From NCBI GenBank assembly GCA_015494435.1, contig WGBH01000358.1, positions 1 through 16,754 on the forward strand: DNA of 16,754 nucleotides. The letters run 5' to 3'. Position 1 is the first letter of the stretch. Each line of letters begins with the position of its first letter. The notes below the pieces were generated by a model, which saw only the letters and a list, made by a program, of their open reading frames with translations, had not been told where the DNA came from and did no database searches. Of the stretch, positions 14,145 through 16,754 are shown one piece after another. This DNA comes from Thiotrichaceae bacterium. GTDB lineage: Bacteria > Pseudomonadota > Gammaproteobacteria > Thiotrichales > Thiotrichaceae. Made by a program: the position numbers and the translations under genes.

Positions 14145-14537
14145 ATGAAATATACAGTAATGATCAATGAAGGACCGTACCAGCATCAATCATCTGATAC
14201 TGCTCTTCAATTTGTTCGCGCTGCATTGGAAAAAGGACATGAAATTTTTCGTGTCTTCTTTTATCACGACGGTGTTAATAATGGAACACGTTTAAGCGTG
14301 CCACCTGCTGATGATCGTTTGCTTCAAAAAGAATGGTCTGAATTAGGGTTAGAGCATGGACTTGATCTTGTGATTTGTATTGCAGCCGCTCAACGCCGTG
14401 GTCTTATGGATGAAAGTGAAGCAAAACGCCAGGGTTTAGATGCTGATAATATCATCGAAGGGTTCCGTATCTCTGGCCTAGGTCAGTTGATCGAAGGTGG
14501 AATTCAAAGTGATCGCACAATTGTATTTGGAGATTAA
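14145..14537 (+). CDS. dsrE: Sulfurtransferase subunit DsrE (TusD-like)
   Basis: Part of the cytoplasmic DsrE2F2H2 hexamer that accepts sulfane sulfur and passes it to DsrC. The 130-residue DsrE-fold protein has its active cysteine at position 78 (LDLVICIAAAQRRG), the same number as the catalytic Cys78 of Allochromatium vinosum DsrE. This fits an active sulfur carrier. SPPADD-like VPPADDRLLQ (52-61) and the C-terminal GLGQLIEGGIQSDRTIVF are family features. A Shine-Dalgarno AGGA lies 7 nt before the ATG. The stop codon is 2 nt before dsrF, so the two are likely translationally coupled. The presence of dsrE in a dsr cluster marks the oxidative direction, since sulfate reducers generally lack dsrEFH. 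Confidence 0.96.
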   Translation: MKYTVMINEGPYQHQSSDTALQFVRAALEKGHEIFRVFFYHDGVNNGTRLSVPPADDRLLQKEWSELGLEHGLDLVICIAAAQRRGLMDESEAKRQGLDADNIIEGFRISGLGQLIEGGIQSDRTIVFGD

Positions 14538-14539
14538 TC

Positions 14540-14944
14540 ATGGCGACTAAAAAATTCATGTTTGTTAATCGCAAAGCACCTTACGGTACAGTTTATGCAT
14601 TGGAATCTTTGGAAGTGGTATTGATTTCAGCAGCGTTTGATCAAGATGTATCGTTAGCGTTTATTGATGACGGTGTTTACCAAATTACAAAAGGACAAGA
14701 TACCACAACTATTGGGCAAAAGAATTTCTCAAAAGCGTATAAAGCATTGGGTGATTATGATATCAGTAAGCTTTATGTTGAAAAAGAATCATTAGCTGAG
14801 CGTGGTTTAACTCAAGATGATTTAATGGATCTTGTTTGGGAAGACGAAGATGACGATTGGGCTGAGAAGTCATCCATTATTATAGTCAGTCGTGAAGAAA
14901 TGGCGGCAATTATGGCTGAACAAGAAGTGACATTAAGTTTCTAA
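14540..14944 (+). CDS. dsrF: Sulfurtransferase subunit DsrF (TusC-like)
   Basis: Structural partner in the DsrEFH hexamer. The 134-residue product has the DsrE/DsrF-like fold features MFVNRKAPYGTVYALESLEV (7-26) and the LAFIDDGVYQI segment (39-49). It contains no cysteine at all, so it cannot itself carry a persulfide. That agrees with sulfur transfer running through DsrE Cys78. An acidic loop (WEDEDDDW, about 109-116) stands out. The Shine-Dalgarno TTGGAG lies inside the end of dsrE. The dsrH start follows after 14 nt. Confidence 0.95.
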   Translation: MATKKFMFVNRKAPYGTVYALESLEVVLISAAFDQDVSLAFIDDGVYQITKGQDTTTIGQKNFSKAYKALGDYDISKLYVEKESLAERGLTQDDLMDLVWEDEDDDWAEKSSIIIVSREEMAAIMAEQEVTLSF

Positions 14945-14958
14945 AGGAGTGACTAAAA

Positions 14959-15267
14959 ATGGCAATGCTACATATTGTAAATAAATCACCTTTTGAAAAA
15001 GTGACTTTTGATTCTTGCTTAGGACATGCATCAGCAGGTGATTCGATTCTTATGATTGAAGATGCAGCAGTTGGTGCAATAGACGGCACTGCGTTTGCAG
15101 ATAAGCTTAAAGCAGCGATGGCTGATAAAAGTGTCTATGTTTTAGCAGGTGATTTAACAGCACGTGGACTCAGTGAAGACAGAATAATTGACGGTATTAA
15201 AACAGTTGATTATGCAGGTTTTGTTGATCTTACCGCAGATAATGAAACAACACAAAGTTGGTTATAA
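14959..15267 (+). CDS. dsrH: Sulfurtransferase subunit DsrH (TusB-like)
   Basis: Smallest DsrEFH subunit, 102 residues, of the TusB/DsrH family. Cysteine 20 (FDSCLGHA) sits at the position of the conserved DsrH cysteine of A. vinosum. The rest follows the family: ILMIEDAAVGAI (30-41), YVLAGDLTARGL (55-66) and a C-terminal VDLTADNETTQSWL. A good AAGGAG Shine-Dalgarno sequence precedes the ATG. The stop codon overlaps a TATAAT (15263-15268), which may be part of an internal promoter for dsrC. Confidence 0.95.
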   Translation: MAMLHIVNKSPFEKVTFDSCLGHASAGDSILMIEDAAVGAIDGTAFADKLKAAMADKSVYVLAGDLTARGLSEDRIIDGIKTVDYAGFVDLTADNETTQSWL

Positions 15268-15268
15268 T
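15263..15268 (+). promoter_or_regulatory. Candidate internal -10 for dsrC
   Basis: A perfect TATAAT spans the dsrH stop, about 60 nt before dsrC. No -35 resembling TTGACA sits at 16-18 nt. A separate dsrC promoter has been reported in A. vinosum as I recall it, which is why this is worth listing. AT-rich sequence makes chance occurrence easy. Confidence 0.3.
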
Positions 15269-15328
15269 ATTGTTTTAAATAAGACAATAAACAACTTATT
15301 TATTAATTAGAAACAAGGAATAGCGAAA

Positions 15329-15664
15329 ATGGCATCAATTGAAGTAGGTGGGCAAACAATCGAATTAGATGAAGAAGGTTACTTAATCGACTTAGGTTCT
15401 TGGACTCCAGAAATCGGTACAGCACTAGCAAAAGAAGAAGATGTTGAGTTGACAGACGAGCATTGGGATATTATCAACTTTTTACGTGAGTATTATGAAG
15501 AATATCAAATTGCTCCAGCGGTACGTGTATTAACAAAAGCAGTCGGTAAGCGTTTGGGTAAAGCTAAAGGTAATTCTAAATATCTTTACTCTTTATTCCC
15601 TTACGGTCCTGGAAAGCAAGCTTGTAAATATGCAGGTCTTCCAAAGCCAACAGGTTGTGTATAA
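15329..15664 (+). CDS. dsrC: DsrC, sulfur-carrier substrate protein of DsrAB (TusE-like)
   Basis: Small cytoplasmic protein that carries sulfur on its flexible C-terminal arm as a substrate of DsrAB and partner of DsrEFH and the DsrMK complex. The 111-residue product has both redox cysteines: Cys99 (KQACKYAG) and penultimate Cys110 (TGCV), ten residues apart. This pair marks true DsrC proteins as opposed to TusE or regulatory homologues, which lack one of them. The helical core has LTDEHWDIINFLREYY (41-56) and the conserved GNSKYLYSLFPYGPGKQ (81-97). A Shine-Dalgarno AAGGAA lies about 8 nt upstream. Hairpin-rich DNA of 220 nt follows before dsrM. Confidence 0.97.
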   Translation: MASIEVGGQTIELDEEGYLIDLGSWTPEIGTALAKEEDVELTDEHWDIINFLREYYEEYQIAPAVRVLTKAVGKRLGKAKGNSKYLYSLFPYGPGKQACKYAGLPKPTGCV

Positions 15665-15667
15665 GTC

Positions 15668-15872
15668 CTTGTAAAAATTTTGTATACAAGTGACTAGAGA
15701 AGGTTTCTAGTCGTGAAGAGAGTCGGAGAATTTAGTCTCTGATCTCTTTCATGAGTTTATATTGGTTTCAATATTCCTTATTAAATTGATCGTTAACTTG
15801 TAGAATATTGGCTTTAGCTTATTGAATTGACTATTTGTTAATGAATGTGAATTCATGAAAGAGATGAATTTC
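15668..15872 (+). promoter_or_regulatory. Hairpin series in the dsrC-dsrM gap
   Basis: The 220-nt gap has no gene. It holds CTTGTA/TACAAG (15668-15673, 15685-15690), GACTAGA/TCTAGTC (15692-15698, 15706-15712, perfect 7-bp stem), GGAGA/TCTCT (15725-15729, 15736-15740) inside GAAGAGA/TCTCTTTC (15715-15721, 15743-15750), and AATTCAT/ATGAATT (15850-15856, 15864-15870) directly before the dsrM Shine-Dalgarno GGGAG. The structures could end, trim or protect the dsrC message. Confidence 0.55.
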
Positions 15873-15884
15873 GGGAGATAGAAA

Positions 15885-16643
15885 GTGTTCTTAAGCGTTT
15901 TTTTTGGTGTGCTCTTTTGGGTAGCCACCTTGGTTTTAGTATTAGGAATTACATATAAAGTTTTTATTTATTGGAAAGTTCCTGCACCGTTAAAAATTCC
16001 TACTACTCCCGCCCCTTTAACTAAAAGAGGAGTGTGGGTACGGATGTTTAAAGAAGTTGCACTTTTTTATAGTCTGTTCCGTTCTAATAAATTGCTTTGG
16101 GTATTAGGGATTTTATTCCATTACGCGTTAGCTCTTATTATCTTGCGTCATGTGCGTTATTTCCAAGAAAATGTTTGGTTTATTATTAATATTGTTCAGC
16201 CTTTTGGTAAGTATGCGGGATTCTTAATGGTCATCGCCCTAATTGGTCTACTATTGCGTCGCATTTTGATTGACAGAGTACGTTACATTACTGCTCCTTC
16301 GGATAGAGCGATGTTAGGTTTGTTAATTCTGATTGGTATTTCAGGCTTAACAATGAAATTTGTTAGTCATACCGATATTTTAATGGTGAAGACTTTCTTT
16401 ATTGGTTTAAGAACTTTTAGTTTTCATCCATTACCTGCTGATCCTATTTTGATTGTTCATCTAACATTGGTTGCGACCTTAATGTTGATTTTCCCCATTA
16501 GTAAATTAATGCATGGTCCTGGTATATTCTTTAGCCCTACCCGTAATCAAGTTGATAATCCTAGAGAAAAACGTCATTTATCGCGCTGGGCTAAGAAACT
16601 AGAAACACAAAATAAGTTGTATTTGCATGAGTTGGATAAATAA
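15885..16643 (+). CDS. dsrM: DsrM, heme b membrane subunit (NarI-like)
   Basis: Cytochrome b-type integral membrane protein of the DsrMKJOP complex, which exchanges electrons between the quinone pool and DsrK/DsrC. The 252-residue product shows five hydrophobic membrane segments at about 4-27, 70-88, 105-125, 142-160 and 186-207, the NarI-like number. Histidines at 79, 89, 162, 181 and 192 lie in or beside these segments and are the pool from which heme ligands would come. I cannot assign the exact pairs. The cytoplasmic C-terminus is rich in charged residues. The start codon is GTG at 15885 with GGGAG about 7 nt upstream. It begins directly with a hydrophobic segment. dsrK starts 11 nt after the stop. 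Confidence 0.92.
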   Translation: MFLSVFFGVLFWVATLVLVLGITYKVFIYWKVPAPLKIPTTPAPLTKRGVWVRMFKEVALFYSLFRSNKLLWVLGILFHYALALIILRHVRYFQENVWFIINIVQPFGKYAGFLMVIALIGLLLRRILIDRVRYITAPSDRAMLGLLILIGISGLTMKFVSHTDILMVKTFFIGLRTFSFHPLPADPILIVHLTLVATLMLIFPISKLMHGPGIFFSPTRNQVDNPREKRHLSRWAKKLETQNKLYLHELDK

Positions 16644-16654
16644 GGGCAAGCGTT

Positions 16655-16754
16655 ATGGCAGATTATGAAATTCCTACGGTAACGGGCGAAGATGGCATTG
16701 TTGATGTACCTGCCCTAGAAAAAGGTTCAATGGGACATTTGCATGGTCCTTGGA
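16655..16754 (+). CDS. dsrK: DsrK, N-terminal fragment (cut by window edge)
   Basis: Only 33 codons are in view, MADYEIPTV onward to HLHGPW, in frame to the end of the window. DsrK is the HdrD-like cytoplasmic iron-sulfur protein of the DsrMKJOP complex and is thought to act on the DsrC C-terminal cysteines. None of its cluster-binding cysteines is in this part, so the call rests mainly on position directly after dsrM and on the start of an open frame. The Shine-Dalgarno sequence is weak (AAGGGCAAG), which suggests coupling to dsrM translation. Confidence 0.8.
   Translation, partial: MADYEIPTVTGEDGIVDVPALEKGSMGHLHGPW

Noticed and set aside
11626..16754. Sulfate-reduction (reductive) dsr operon
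   Set aside because: dsrEFH between dsrB and dsrC and the absence of dsrD directly after dsrB indicate the oxidative pathway.

Overview
This looks like a chromosomal segment from an AT-rich, sulfur-oxidising gammaproteobacterium. The evidence is a dsrABEFHCMK gene order, which is that of the oxidative (reverse) dissimilatory sulfite reductase pathway. It includes dsrEFH, a marker of sulfur oxidizers, with the active-site cysteines of DsrE (Cys78), DsrH (Cys20) and DsrC (Cys99/Cys110) all in place. AspRS, S15, PNPase and PurC are of ordinary proteobacterial type. The many palindromic intergenic elements remind me of Thiotrichales/Beggiatoaceae genomes, but that placement is inference.

Layout. 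1-411 (-): N-terminal part of a DXD-type glycosyltransferase cut by the window edge. 412-809: no gene, a nested palindromic repeat and a second hairpin repeat. 810-2582 (-): aspS. 2871-6853 (+): a tight four-gene run, purC, UDP-glucuronate 4-epimerase-like gene, gspC-like gene and apbE. Its members overlap or nearly touch, although their jobs are unrelated on paper. 6854-7049: convergent gap holding three stem-loops. 7050-9667 (-): rpsO-pnp, with a rho-independent terminator and two leader hairpins between the genes. 9668-10438: a long gap with a candidate rpsO promoter, a cluster of hairpin repeats and a remnant of a helix-turn-helix gene. 10439-11338 (-): a TauD/TfdA-like Fe(II)/2-oxoglutarate dioxygenase gene, divergent from the dsr operon. 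11339-11625: a divergent control region with several dyads. 11626 to the end (+): dsrA, dsrB, dsrE, dsrF, dsrH, dsrC, dsrM and the start of dsrK.

How the genes work together. DsrC carries sulfur as a persulfide or trisulfide. DsrEFH passes sulfur to DsrC in the cytoplasm. DsrAB (siroheme, [4Fe-4S]) oxidises the sulfur to sulfite, and the membrane complex containing DsrM and DsrK handles electrons and the DsrC redox state. The operon is conventional in gene content. The points that deserve a second look are: a serine (residue 288) where DsrA normally has a cluster-ligand cysteine in its ferredoxin domain; stem-loops in all the longer dsr intercistronic gaps; the uncharacterised dioxygenase sharing the dsr control region; and a gspC-like gene that is followed by apbE, not gspD. 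I found no CRISPR array, tRNA, rRNA, complete insertion sequence or prophage gene.
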